From: Eutrigla gurnardus
Lineage: Eukaryota; Chordata; Actinopteri; Perciformes; Triglidae
Assembly (NCBI GenBank): GCA_963514095.1
Contig: OY741271.1
Span: forward strand, 7,905,976-7,969,975
Length of the DNA stretch: 64,000 nucleotides
Direction of reading: 5' to 3'
Positions within the stretch are counted from its first letter, which is position 1; the number at the start of each line of letters is the position of its first letter. This document shows positions 1-11,879 of this stretch, in pieces. The notes below the pieces were generated by a model, which made no database searches, was not told the origin of the DNA, and saw only the letters and a list, made by a program, of their open reading frames with translations. The position numbers were made by a program, and so were the translations under genes.

Positions 1-79
1 TCAAAGTGAATGAGTGCTAGTGTTAGAGCCATATTTGATGTTAGTTAAAATCTATATTATTTCAGTTAGATTATAGATT

Positions 80-465
80 GGGCTGCACGGTGGTGTAGTG
101 GGTAGCACTCTCGCCTCACAGCAAGAGGGTCCCGGGTTCGATTCCCGGGTTGGCCTGGGCTCCTTCTGTGTGGAGTTTGCATGTTCTCCCCGTGTAAGCG
201 TGGGTTCTCTCCGGGTTCTCCGGCTTCCTCCCACAGTCCAAAAGACATGCAGGATGGGGATAGGTTAATTGATGACTCTAAATTGCCCGTAGGTGTGAAT
301 GTGAGCGTGAGTGGTTGTTTGTCTCTACATGTCAGCCCTGTGATAGACTGGCGTCCTGTCCAGGGTGTACCCTGCCTTCGCCCAATGACAGCTGGGATCG
401 GCTCCAGCCCCCCGTGACCCTGAATACAGGATAAGCGGTAGACAATGGATGGATGGATGGATAGG
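80..465 (+). mobile_element. tRNA-derived SINE, full length, with GGAT tail
   Basis: The first 75 bases look like a tRNA gene: an A-box-like segment (TGGTGTAGTGGG) and a B-box (GGTTCGATTCC) spaced as in RNA polymerase III promoters. A conserved body follows, ending in GATAAGCGGTAGACAATGG and a short GGAT tail at about 445-465. The 9-bp sequence TTATAGATT occurs directly before (71-79) and after (466-474), so it is a target-site duplication and the insertion is complete. The same body occurs reversed and 5'-truncated at 26.6-26.9 kb, and its last 64 bases recur at 52.1 kb. It codes for nothing itself and would depend on a LINE for retrotransposition. Confidence 0.88.
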
Positions 466-631
466 TTATAGATTAATTCCCATTTCATCTTAGATATGTT
501 ATATGTTATTCTAATTTATTTAAATGTTAGATTTATTTTGAGATAATTAGCGGGATGAAGATCAGCTGCTAGACAAGAGAGTGGGTGGGGCACTGAGCCA
601 GAGAATCAAGAGGAACTGAACCAGTGATTAG

Positions 632-1411
632 GGGTGCAGTCGAATAGTCTTTTTTGCTTAGGAAGGTTCCTAACTGAAGAAGTGACCCGGAAGTAAACAA
701 GTGGCCGCCATGATAAGAGCTGTTCGAATTCTCTAAATGCATAGGAAAGGAGCTCCAATGCTTCCTTTCAGAGCTCCTTTAGCATAGGATGCAACGGACC
801 TTCCTATGCAATAGGAAAGGAGATTACGCCGACCCACAATTCTTTGCGAGAGCAACATTTAAAGTGCCGCACACGTCGGCCGTTCATGAAAACAAACGAT
901 ATGTGCATTTACATATTTAACAATGACTTTCATGCAGACATAAATGTGTGGACAGTGATAATAATTTATTGATACTTTTATTTATTTCAATTATTTTACA
1001 AATGTTTGACAAAAACGAAACTAAAACCACAAATGAAAAGTAAATAAAACAACGGTCAAAGGAGGAGCTGCTGGAACTGAAGCCGGTCAGTGAACCAGCT
1101 GTTTATAAAACCAACATGTGGAGAAGTGGACGATGCGTTTTTTGTAGTCCATTATTGTAGTTTTCCCAGCGCAGACGCACGTCAATCGCCGGTGCCGATC
1201 ATCAGCTGTCAATCATCAGCGGCCGCGATATAATGACGTAGATTAGTGAAAGTCCGGTCGGATTCTCTGAACCCCGCGGTAGACTATTCCTAAGTCCTTT
1301 TGAGTTCTCCTATCGCCTTTCCTTAACCCCGTAACGTTTTCCCCAGAGGTCAAGGAATAGGAGTTAGGAATAGGAGTTAGGACCTTATTTTTTGACTATT
1401 CGACTGCACCC
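632..1411 (+). mobile_element. Family A MITE, copy A1
   Basis: A 780-bp unit bounded by terminal inverted repeats starting GGGTGCAGTCGAATAGTC and ending with the reverse complement. The same unit occurs at 32331-33089 and, reversed, at 35581-36462. It has no transposase reading frame, so it is non-autonomous. Copies A2 and A3 have clear 3-bp target duplications (CCT and CTA). A1 has TAG on the left and ATG on the right, so its duplication has decayed or its ends are not exact. A 3-bp duplication fits PIF/Harbinger or CACTA-type elements, but the family cannot be assigned from the ends alone. Confidence 0.8.
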
Positions 1412-1994
1412 ATGATGTGAAACAGGGGGATCGGCACTGTTTTCGACTTCACCTCACCTTCCTGTGCATCATGTGGGGTTGTTACAGTCCTAGCACAGAC
1501 ATAGATTCATTTTTTTTATGTCAGAGTATTTCATTTATTCATTGATATCGGTATGTTACGAGGATTTCAAGTAATATCACAGAAAGTGTTTCTGAATAGA
1601 ATAACCTACTCAGCCTTTCATATTAAACTATTGGGAGTAAACTCCACTAAGGTTCTTCACAGAAATTTTTATTTTGTTGATCTTTGAACTGAGTCATTCT
1701 GTGGGCCGATTCAGGGTCTAATTGCTTGGCCCCCAGAAGTGCTGCTTGAAGCGTTAACCATGGCTGCTCGCACATTGTTTGGATGAATGGCTCTTGAGAT
1801 ACGCTAAATGCCATATATCAAGAGATATGCATTCAGTATGCATTCAAAGTATCATGATTCTATTTGGTAAGTCATACATACATAGCATGGGAGCATGCAG
1901 CTTGCACTGACTGATATTTTAACGTGCGTTTACACCAAACATGAAGCGAATGTTCGCCTTACGTTACTCACATGAGTTTAACCGCGGGATCAGT
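1412..1994. other. Intergenic, nothing recognised
   Basis: AT-rich DNA without a supportable reading frame, RNA gene or terminal repeat. Confidence 0.6.
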
Positions 1995-2113
1995 TGTGTT
2001 AATTTGGACAGGAGGGGGGCTTACCTCGGTGTAGACACCAACAATGTTTCATCAATGCTCTCTGTCGACTGTGGCAGAGAGAAGGACCTTGGACAATGCT
2101 CCCCATCCTCACA

Positions 2114-2155
<42 letters not shown>

Positions 2156-2193
2156 CATACAAACACACAAATTTCCCTCCATCAATAAAGTAT

Positions 2194-2282
<89 letters not shown>

Positions 2283-2530
2283 AATTATGACTGAAATAAT
2301 CACTATTGCTGCTTTGTACAAGTTTTGGAAGTCAATCAAACACTGTCCTGTCTGAGATCATGACATCACCCAGAGGTGCTTGGTGAATTTCACTGAGCTG
2401 TATTTACTGTGTAAAGCAAGCATTGGCAAGGCACTTTTGTGGTTATGTTATTGCAATAAATGGATAAAAAGGATGCCAAAATAACGGCACAATGAAGGCA
2501 ATACGTAAAAAGTCAAAAGTCATGGTTTGG
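1995..2530 (+). repeat. Dispersed repeat E, copy 1 (interrupted by microsatellites)
   Basis: Segments of this stretch match 8205-8520 in the same order: GCTTAC..GGTGTAGACAC near the start, CCCAGAGGTGCT.GGTGAATTTCA in the middle, and AAAGTC.AAAGTCATGGT near the end. The AC and TATC arrays at 2110-2282 sit inside this copy and are absent from the other. No inverted ends or coding potential were found, so the class is unknown. Confidence 0.6.
2110..2282. repeat. Compound microsatellite (AC)n and (TATC)n
   Basis: An interrupted AC array (2110-2178) is followed by about 22 TATC units (2195-2282). Reading frames across it are artefacts of the repeat. Confidence 0.97.
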
Positions 2531-3113
2531 TCTGTCCCTAAAAGGATGAGCAAAAAATGTTTAAAATGCTTGTTTTCTGATTGGAGTTTGGGTCGGATCG
2601 ATGTTCTGTCGGTACCGAACCTGCCCAACTATTATTGGAACCCATTGCAAAAAGCAGTCGTACTTAGAACGGATATCAAATTCCTTGATATGTCTGAATT
2701 GATGGTATATAGAATGGTGTATGAGGCAGTAGCTGTTAGCGCTGTGTTAGAGAGCACCTAAAATACCTTGTCACTGGTATGAATGTAATTGTGAATAACG
2801 ACTGCCGTTAAAGAGCTGTGGATGCTAAAACGGATCCGACAGAGCTGACAGATGAATTCTGCATCGACCCTACATTGTTTCAGTGGATCTGATCGCCCGC
2901 TCTGAGAATGAAATGAATCAGAAAATGACATTGAAGAGAAATTGTCTAAATAAAAAATCCACAGATAAAGTGATGAAAGAGCACTGTAACAAAGGAGAAA
3001 CTAGAAGTATGCACACGTATTTGTGTGTGTCTGTTAGAGTTTTGTGCCCCCTCTCTTGCGTACACTACCAGATAAATCTTTTCTGACAAGTGTATATCGC
3101 CTGAGGACAGACA

Positions 3114-3174
<61 letters not shown>

Positions 3175-5150
3175 CAGACACGCCAATGGAGACACGTATG
3201 TATGGGAGACACACAGACCTACACACACCTGCAAGCAAGTGTCTGGAATCAACCTGAAACACAGTGATATGATTTTTCTTATTTTTTTCTGCCTGAAACT
3301 ACAGCATTCGATGAGCTGTGAACATAAAATTTCAGGAAGAATTATTAAAATATACTACTCTCCCACACATTGACAGGTTGTTAATAACAAGTTGTTAACG
3401 CAATAAGATATTGTTTCATATTGCAACAATTCATTTGCCAGCTTGAAGTTGCAGCAGGTAAACGAGTATCAGTCTCCCACCTGAATTAAAGCATTAACTA
3501 GCTACTTTCAACCCCTTGAAAAACAAATGATCCCTGCCCACAAGCTGTGTTACATGAGACCAGTCCAATCATTAAGACCAGTCCAAAAGTATCAACCCTT
3601 AACAGTTTGAGACAGTTTGGAGGCATTAGCTTTTATTTTGAAAATGGCCCATTTTTACTGGTTGGAGTTGGAGACTCTGCATTTAGGGATTGTTGAACAG
3701 GTTTGTCATTGGCTGTCAATCCAAGTACTGGCAAACTTGACAGAGGACTAAAAAGCACTCACGCTGCAGACTCCTCATTACCATGTTAAACACAGACAAT
3801 GACATTTTCATATGGATCAGTATCAAACTACAGTTGTAGCTCTTCTTATTCTCACAAACATACAGGAGCTGGGAAATAAACACAGGGCTTATAGTCTTTG
3901 TGAGCTGGTGTTGTAAGGCAAGTTTGAGTCCAGGTAGCATGACAATGCCTTCAATGTGTTTCTGTGAAACTGATGTGGTGGTTGTACTGGACAATATGCA
4001 GCAAGGCAGTGCCTCTAGGATCGTTCTAGACCTGGAAGATTTCCACACAACAACAAGTAAACACGAGCAAACACGGCTCTTGTATAAGCCCAGCTCAGCT
4101 ACTGTCAAAGCCATTTATCAGCCGGGAGCAAAAGAAGCCAAGACAGCCGAAAGCCTCAGAGATCCACTTTATATGTGGATAAGTTCACGTATAAACAACT
4201 GGCTTCAGGCTTGTTTTGTACATGTCTGACACCCATGAACAAATGTTCTCCTAGTTCTAAATAATGGCAATACAAAGTGCCGTTCGCTGTTAAAGCACGG
4301 GGAAGGGAGAAGCAAGAGGAGAAAGGAAGAGTTGGAAGTTCAAGTCAAATACTGAGCCGCAGTTTTATGTGGCAGAGAAAATACTGCAGACATGTAATTG
4401 AGTGGTGGATAAGCTGACAGTGTACTGGGCAGTTTGATTTTTGTGGTCATTTAATTTTAGAAACCTTTGTAAAGATTTAGGTTTCAGTAGATTTTTTCCA
4501 TAATTTCATTGCAGCTATCAGATTTAACTGAATGGACCTCCTACACTTCAGTTCTTACTGCGGTCTTGATCTCACTGACATAATGTAAGGATCTGAATAT
4601 TTATTAGAATGATGACTTGCACTTTAAATGTTGATAGGTGTGATCATTAACAAAGCAAGTTAATGACATATTACAATTGAATTTCACATATCATTGCTTT
4701 ATTAGTAAGCCGTGCAATTAAAGATGTCAGTAGTTGGATAGACGTTGATGAATCATGAAGAAGATAATTACGCAATTTTCACGGAAGGATTGTACTGTAT
4801 TATCATATCCCACTGTATTTTCTTCATCATGGCTCATAAAAAGGTCTCTTTCCTGGCAGAAGCTGAAGTTTAAGTCCCTAAAATGATCTGGTGGAAAATA
4901 TCCAAATCAGCATCCGGATGTTGGGAATCAGCAGCTACTGAGGTAACGAGCTTCCACGTACTCAGTCAGGATGGTGGCAGCAGATTCCAATCACCTCAGC
5001 ACCACAGAGATTGCCTTCAGATGGAAAATTGGAAGCTATATGGGGGAGAGAGGAAAATTTCATGGGTGAGAAAGTGAGAGGATGAAGGGAAAAAATAGGA
5101 AAATGCTGTTTAGCTCTGATTGAAAATGAAAAAGTCAATGTGTAGGGGAG
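2531..5150. other. Intergenic with one CA microsatellite
   Basis: A CA dinucleotide array lies at 3113-3171. The segment around 3970-4030 shares about 55 bases with 6005-6055 (TACTGGACAATATGCAG followed by AAGGCAGTGCC), so a short dispersed repeat is present. Otherwise no gene, RNA or transposon end was recognised. Confidence 0.6.
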
Positions 5151-5159
5151 ATTAGGACT

Positions 5160-5161
<2 letters not shown>

Positions 5162-5193
<32 letters not shown>
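5162..5193. repeat. (GA)n microsatellite at the edge of a purine-rich tract
   Basis: An uninterrupted GA array is followed by about 500 bases of purine-rich DNA. Long minus-strand frames here are low-complexity F/L/S-rich translations of that tract. Confidence 0.95.
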
Positions 5194-5196
<3 letters not shown>

Positions 5197-5689
5197 AAAA
5201 GCCCAGACAGCAGAGGATTGGAGCAAGGGAAGGGTATTTTCTGTTGAGAATAAAGGTAAAGAAAGGAAGAGAAAATTATAAAGACGAGAAGAAAAAAGCA
5301 AGAAAAGTTGCAAAATGAGAAAGAAAAAAAGAGAAGACATGTGAAAGTGGAGAAATGTGAAATGTGCTGATAAGTTTAAGCAGACTGAACTAAAAGAGAA
5401 ACAAACAGGGCTGAACCAGATGTGAGAGAGAGCAAAATCCGGAATTGTAAAGAAATAGATGAGAAAGCATCGAGAGAATAATACTGACAATCCAAGCTGG
5501 AGGGAAAAAAGAGAGGAAAAAAGAGGTTGGCAAAACGCAATAGAGAGGAAAGGAGTGATAAATGAGAAGAACGGAAGCAGAGGTGGAAAATCACCAAGTG
5601 TGAAATGGAAACCAGGATGGGACACACATCCCCGGTTATATACGAGTGAAATAAACAAAGAAACAAAGGGAGTGATGACGTTAATGTAG

Positions 5690-7536
5690 GGAGAAGTCTT
5701 TCTTTAAAAGAAAAAAGAAACCATAGATATGGAAACGTTTATGTTAGCAAGGAGACTGCTTACTGTTTTGAAATGTTTGGGATTTAGCTATGAATCGTGT
5801 TTTATAGTTCTCCAGTAATACTGTTATTCTCTGGAGACCAAGCAGGCCAACTGTGACTTCCCATCAGCTTGAACAGAACTTTAGTGATTACGGATGTACT
5901 AGCATTTTGTGAAAACAGCAAAGAGGAGATGTACGTATGTTATGTCTCGTGTGTCCAGTGCCAATATGAAGGAAGTGAGCCCTTGATTAGGGTGTGGAAG
6001 TAGGGGTGGTTATACTGGACAATATGCAGTAAGGCAGTGCCCTAGGATCCTTCTAGAGGGTAGGATGGATGGGGATGTAGCACACCTGACTTCCATGCAG
6101 GAGACCAATGTTGCTGCCTAAACTTGACCAGACCAATCTCCATGATTCCAAGTTATTTGTTTTCTTTTTGGCACTACTAAATCTCTATAAAACAAAGAGG
6201 AACTTATGTAAATATTAATTTACGGGTAGCAGCTTTTCAGAACGTATTGTTTTAGAAAGTGGTGGCTGTGGATCGACACTGAATGTCACTTAAAAGAGTT
6301 GACAATCGCTGCTGCCTACCACTCCAAAGTTGAGTTCTGCTTGGGTGAGCAATTCAACAAACTCCTGTGGGACGACAGTGAGGGATCATGTACTTTTTTT
6401 GTGTGTGACTCCTTGGCTGAGACTTCAAGTGCTATAGAGGTAGAACCTGTCTGTGTAACCTAAACATGCCTTTCACATAAACCTAAACTGCATTCTAAAA
6501 TATATGACATAAAAATAAGTGAACATTAGTTTGTTCGTTTTAAATGGGATGCCCAGAAGATCAATGTTTGTGTAGCGTGTGAAACCAAAAAGCAATGTTG
6601 ACTTATATTGTCATGTCAGTCACATGACTCGACCACGACATTTCCACATTATCTAAGTGGTATTGTTGCTTGAAACTAACTTCCTATGAAGACGGACGTT
6701 CATACATATAACAAGTGGAAACTGACATACTTTCCTATATTTGTCAAGATTTGTATTGTCCTGTTGGATGGTTGGGTGGTGATATACACTGAAGAACACA
6801 ATTGTGAGGAACCTAACCTAAGAGGAAGCCCTGAATTAATGAAGGTTAATCTGGGCTAATTGTGAACACTACTTTGCATCCTTTCAAAACTACAGCCACG
6901 CTGGTTTGCATAGAAACGAAGAGGAGTAATAGTCATGGATTGACATTTCAAAAGGTGAAATATTGCAAAACAGCCATCGAGTAACTACTGCTAACAGCTA
7001 TAGAGTGATTGCTGCTTGACCTTTTCATATGCAGTGTCTAGCACTGCAGAGCTGCTGTAATGGAACAGCAATAAATCCTGTCTTAGAGTTTTCCACCTCT
7101 AAGCTCCTCAGAGAGATGAGAGCTGCATGGTCCTTTGGTCTGGGTAAAGGGGTAATATGATTAGAGGAGGTACATTTCTTCCCTGTCCTGAGCCCCAAAC
7201 CTCCACAAAGATTGTTGTATTTTTTAATATTTATCATTACTGTGTAGCTGTTTTAAAGCCAATTCTGTATTCATTTAGGTCAAAATGTTGCCTATGTGTA
7301 TCAGTGTACTGACAAGCTGTTAGCCTTTCTGTGCAGAGTAGGAATGAAATGATTGATGACACATCAAAGTGTCTGCAAGATTTTACTGTCAGAAATGTCT
7401 GCAGTGTGAAGAATGGAGGTGAAAAAGGAGTTAATTGAGGATCAATATGGGTGAGAAAGGGAAAATGAGATGAAGGCAGAAATGTGTGATGTTATAAGAC
7501 CCATGCACATTGTTATTATTGTTATTATTGTTATTG

Positions 7537-7573
<37 letters not shown>

Positions 7574-8204
7574 GTACATTACACATCAGAAAAAAATTCC
7601 TGAGGTTCTACTCCTCTGACTCTCCATGAGGAAGAACCATTTGCCTAAAGGCATCAATACTACGGTTGTCCTAATGTTTAAATTTTCAGAGAGCCAATTA
7701 CAGCCATTTTTAAAAAACACATAAATGTCACATCCCTATCAAGCTTTTATATAATCTTCCTTTCGTTTCACATAGACTTTCACTGTATCTTTGATCAATG
7801 GCTGGAGTATGGCAGTAATAGAGTCCATTTTTACTGGGGACGCCCACGCACTATAAATCAGGCGCACTCATGGCCCTGAGATGCAGCAGATAAAAGTATC
7901 CACCAAATGGAATAATAGATCAACAGTTCCTATTGCTTTTTGTTTGATCTGGATCCCGAGTCTATTTATGCAGTCTATTCTGCGTGTGTGTGTGAGTGTA
8001 TGTGTGTGTGTGGGTGCATCCTGCCTTATCTTCCTGGTGAAAAAACAGTTTAAGGATTTATTTAAAAAACAAGACACTGCATTTATGTTTCTTTTATAGC
8101 CAGAACCATTGCATAACAAGTATGAAAGAGTTAGCTGTGACATTGGTGGAGGACAAATAAGTCAATAATACCACACACCAAAGACGTGCAGAGATGCACT
8201 GTGG
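5690..8204. other. Intergenic with a TTA/TTG microsatellite
   Basis: An array of TTA with interspersed TTG units spans 7511-7573. No gene or mobile element was recognised. Confidence 0.6.
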
Positions 8205-8520
8205 TGATATAAAGAGGGGCTTACTTCCGTGTAGACACTGACAATGTCATGGCCGAACCACTATTACTGCTTTTACATGTTGTGAAAGCCCTAGATACAC
8301 CGGTAAACCAAACAGCACCCAGAGGTGCTCGGTGAATTTCATTGAACTGTATTCACTGTGAATAGCAAGCCACACATCGGCTGGTTTACTACCAGTGGTA
8401 TGTAGTACAACTTTGTTGTGATTTAATTTTATTAAAAGGATAAAAATGATCGCCAGAGTAATGACATGATGACGACCATTAGTTAAAAGTCCAAAGTCAT
8501 GGTAATATCCTGTTTCAACT
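8205..8520 (+). repeat. Dispersed repeat E, copy 2
   Basis: Matches 1995-2530 in order but lacks its microsatellites. It is diverged, with many substitutions and small indels, so both copies are old. Confidence 0.6.
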
Positions 8521-9196
8521 TGTTTCTGCCACCACAATGTGCAATCAACTGCTGTGATGTTAACTCCAAATTGGTCTAATTGATGAGGCGTAACTGAGGC
8601 TTCAAATTGGTTTGAAATTACCAAGCCTCAAACAGCAGCCGAGTCAGAGGACAGCAGACAAAGAACGCATGAATTATTTGAGGACAGGACAGGGAACGGA
8701 GATTAAATACAACTAGCCCACTCCACTCAGCGAGCTGGTGTGCTTTCATCCAGCTTGTAATGTTTATGAATTGATAGGCTGCCAAATATAAAGCTATAGA
8801 ACTCAATGCATGAGGAGACATTGTGAATTAATCAAGACACTTTAAATGTTGACAACTTTCATTTGGATTACATAGTCTGCGAATATTGTATTTCACACTT
8901 TGTAAAAAAAAAAAGAAGAAGAAGAGTAATGTTCCATCCAAGTAAATAATCTGATCACATTTTAAATGGTGTCCAAACACTAAGTTAATTGGTTGAATTG
9001 TATTCTGATAATAAAGTGTAACATTCTGTCGCTTTTGTATAAAATAAAACATGAATTGGAAATCATGGTCCAAATATCAAGCTATTTTCTAGGGGATCGC
9101 TGTTATGCGGCGTTCACACCGGACGCGATAGACACGAATACAATCGCGTGAGACGCGTGTATCGCGCCGCTTGATCATTTTGGACTATTCGCTTGA

Positions 9197-9262
9197 TTCG
9201 CGTCATTCGCTTCATTCGCTTCATTCGCTTCATTCGCTTCATTCGCGTCATTCGCGCATGAC
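9197..9262 (+). repeat. Short tandem array of TTCATTCGC/GTCATTCGC units
   Basis: About seven 9-bp units occur in a row in the left arm of the element. Related units (CAGACGCG, CATTCGCG) recur in the right arm at about 9835-9960. Confidence 0.85.
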
Positions 9263-9444
9263 GCTCATTTTTGAACCGGTGCCGCTCTAGCGGGGGAAAC
9301 GAGGGCAGCGCCGGCGGGGAGCCGGCGGGTCACGTCGGTGGACCCTCCTCCTCCGCCTCGGGGTACCCGATGCCAGAGTCCGTGAGCCTCCTCTGGGAGC
9401 CACGTCCCTAGCACCTCTCCCCAGGGAGAGTCGGGGCCACATTC

Positions 9445-9466
9445 GACTAGACCTCAGATCAGACGA

Positions 9467-9508
<42 letters not shown>

Positions 9509-9542
9509 TAAACTATCTAGGATTCCCTCAGTAGCGGCGAGC

Positions 9543-9573
<31 letters not shown>

Positions 9574-9740
9574 TCCGACGGGCGGGCGGACGTGGGAAAT
9601 GTGGCGTACGGAAGACCACTTACCCGGTGTCGCTCGGGGGCCTGAGTCCTTCTGATCGAGGCTCAGCCCGTGGATGGTGTGAGGCCCTGTCGCGCCGGGG
9701 TCCGGTCTTCCCGAGTCGGGTTGTTTGGGAATGTGGCCCG
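9445..9740 (+). rRNA. 28S rRNA 5' fragment (captured, not functional), with ITS2 remnant upstream
   Basis: From about 9451 the sequence follows the conserved start of eukaryotic 28S rRNA: GACCTCAGATCAGACGAGAC, CCCGCTGAATTTAAGCATAT, GTAGCGGCGAGCGAAGAGGG and CCTTCTGATCGAGGCTCAGC. The GC-rich stretch at 9290-9444 is what precedes 28S in an rDNA unit, so it is read as ITS2. The 28S part stops after about 300 of the several thousand bases of a full gene, and the sequence returns to transposon arm. A few substitutions in core positions (for example AAAATAAACTATCTAGG) suggest it is a decayed copy, not part of an active array. Confidence 0.9.
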
Positions 9741-10050
9741 TCCATCTCAGCTCATCTGTCTGTCGGCTTGAACTCGTCGCTGATTGGATGTCGCGGCGTG
9801 ATGCCGCCTGAAAAGTTCGATATTTTAAACTTTATTCGCGTCGCGTCTGACGCGCCATTCGCGTTATTCGCGTCAGACGCGTCATTCACTTCATTCGCGT
9901 CAGACGCGCCATTCGCGCCGCGTCTCATCGTGCCAGACGCTCCATTCGCGCCGCCTCCGCCTGAATCGCGTGTCATCGCACCATTTACATTGATTTTCAA
10001 TGTAGAGTCGCCGCTCAATTCGCGTCTATCGCGTCCGGTGTGAACGCCCC

Positions 10051-11879
10051 TTTAGGTTGTGTTCCAGCAGAACTGCACCTTTGAGTATGAGAGAAAACGA
10101 TAAACACTAAGTCAATCTTGAAATGACATTACTGTCAGTCATGCTCGTTCATCGCTGCTGGATGTTCGGGTGAAACTAGGGGATTATCCAGCGCCATGGT
10201 TGGTCAAATTCTTCTTTTGTTTTCGGGAGGCTATGTGCTGTTGCCTCATGCTGTTACACATGAGAACTGCACATGCACAATTGACATTTTTTAGTTTTTA
10301 GTGACATTTCATACCAGCATACTTTGATATCAAAATGCGTACAGGTTGGCAGGTCTGATTTATTTGAGGATGTGCTTTTGAGAGATTGTAAAATTCCACT
10401 TACTCATTCAAAACCCACTTGTAAATGGACTATAATTACCACAATCAAGGAAAAGTAACTAGAGGGCACATCGGAGAGTAGCCAAAGAGTTCTCTTACAT
10501 CCTGCCACAATTTAAAGCCTCATTGCTTCATTTAAATTTTAGTCAGTGATATATTGGCCTTGCAAAAAGCCTCAAGTTAAAAAAAAATAAAATTTTTAAT
10601 CTCCAATCACTTTCGAATTCTGATAAAACACACCATTCTTATAATGGTAGAGATCCCAGAACAATCCCACATCTGCAATGTAATTAATAGTTGTTTGGAG
10701 CATTTTTATGTTTCTTTAAGACATTGATTGTCAAATATAAGTTTCTTCTTCTTCCTATCCTTATTTGTACTCCACCTGGCTCAGAGGATGCTATTGTTTT
10801 AGACGGCAAGCTAAGCAAAAAAAAGTATTAAACCTGCTGCTGTAGGCAGTTCAGTACATTGTTCCATTTAAGTTGAAAATGGAAGGAGGTGCAAAAATAG
10901 CAATAACATCAAACATTTTCACACAAGATCAATGTAAGATTTTTATATAGAAACATTGTGTCACAAGACAACTGATCTTTCAACAACGTTTAACCACATT
11001 TTTAATCATTATTTTGTTATTTTCATTGTTGCCTGAAGCATGGCTCAGAGGATGCCATTGTCTGTTTGTCGGTCTGTCCACCACTTAACTTTTTACATAT
11101 GTTCATCCTTGGTATTAATTGTGACAATGTTGTGTCATCATGTGATTCAAAAATGTCTGTAGTAAGACACTAATACTGCAGTAAGAATGAGGATACATCT
11201 TATCAGATCTGCAGCAAATCGATTCATGTCAAGTGGTCACTCATTGCTGTTTCAGAGTTAACTTTGCATTTCTCTTCAATTTGTGATTCATTGCTTCATG
11301 CATGATAAGAGGATGCGTGTCCAAACTCAACAGTTCAGTTTCATTTGGTTAAACAAGGTGAATTTATTCACTGTTATCATGAGGACTGGGCCGCTGTTCA
11401 CAGTTGTGTTTTTGTACAAATATTGTAAAAATGAGTCTCCCATCATCATTTATTGAATTCATGATGATGCTGATGATGTATAAATAGACCATAGTTAATT
11501 TATCCTGCCTTACTTGTCTCCTTTGTAGCTCTGTTATCATATCCAATTATAGATGCAGATTTGTTTTCTTCCCTCAATTATGTATGCCTGTCCTCCATTA
11601 TTAGCAACACTTCCAACTCTACATTGATCATTTGCATTTTTAATGAACAATTATTATTCAAATATCACCGACATGTCCCCTGTCATATTAAAATTAGCTT
11701 GGTTTAAATGTATAATGTGCAAATGAATGTTTATTTTTTTAAATATACGTCAATCACATTGCAAAAGAGAGCAATCCCCTAAGTATTCATCCAGACTTGT
11801 TTAGTCTCGATTTCCCTCCTCTTTTTAATGCTTTTTCTTTCATCTCCCTTCCTCTCTTTCTTTTCTCCAATGTATCTAG
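10051..11879. other. Non-coding DNA upstream of the oprl1 exon (probably its last intron)
   Basis: No exon encoding the earlier transmembrane helices was found here. Just before the exon is a pyrimidine-rich tract (about 11822-11870) and an AG, as expected at a splice acceptor. Confidence 0.6.

Larger units (their letters stand above)
9107..10050. mobile_element. Non-autonomous TIR element carrying an rDNA fragment
   Basis: The ends are inverted repeats: GCGTTCACACCGGACGCGAT on the left and its reverse complement on the right, ending GTGTGAACGCCCC. The flanking triplets are TAT and TTT, which may be a decayed 3-bp target duplication. Both arms contain short CG-rich units (ATTCGCGTC, TTCATTCGC) repeated in tandem. 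The centre (about 9290-9740) is ribosomal DNA: the end of ITS2 and the first roughly 300 bases of 28S. No transposase is encoded. Because the rDNA lies inside both inverted repeats, it was most likely acquired by the element. Confidence 0.82.

Noticed and set aside
80..155. A free-standing tRNA gene
   Set aside because: The tRNA-like head is fused to a SINE body with a tail and target duplication, so it is the SINE promoter region.
1941..2355. Reading frames with HTHTHT and YLSIYLSI repeats
   Set aside because: They are translations of AC and TATC microsatellites. The same applies at 2946-3262, 21547-21882, 22559-22924 and 40491-40703.
5158..5658. 166-residue minus-strand frame
   Set aside because: It is F/L/S-rich because the plus strand is purine-rich; no domain, no splice or promoter context.
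9627..10043. 138-residue frame over the rDNA and right arm
   Set aside because: It crosses 28S sequence and tandem repeats; it is an artefact of GC-rich composition.
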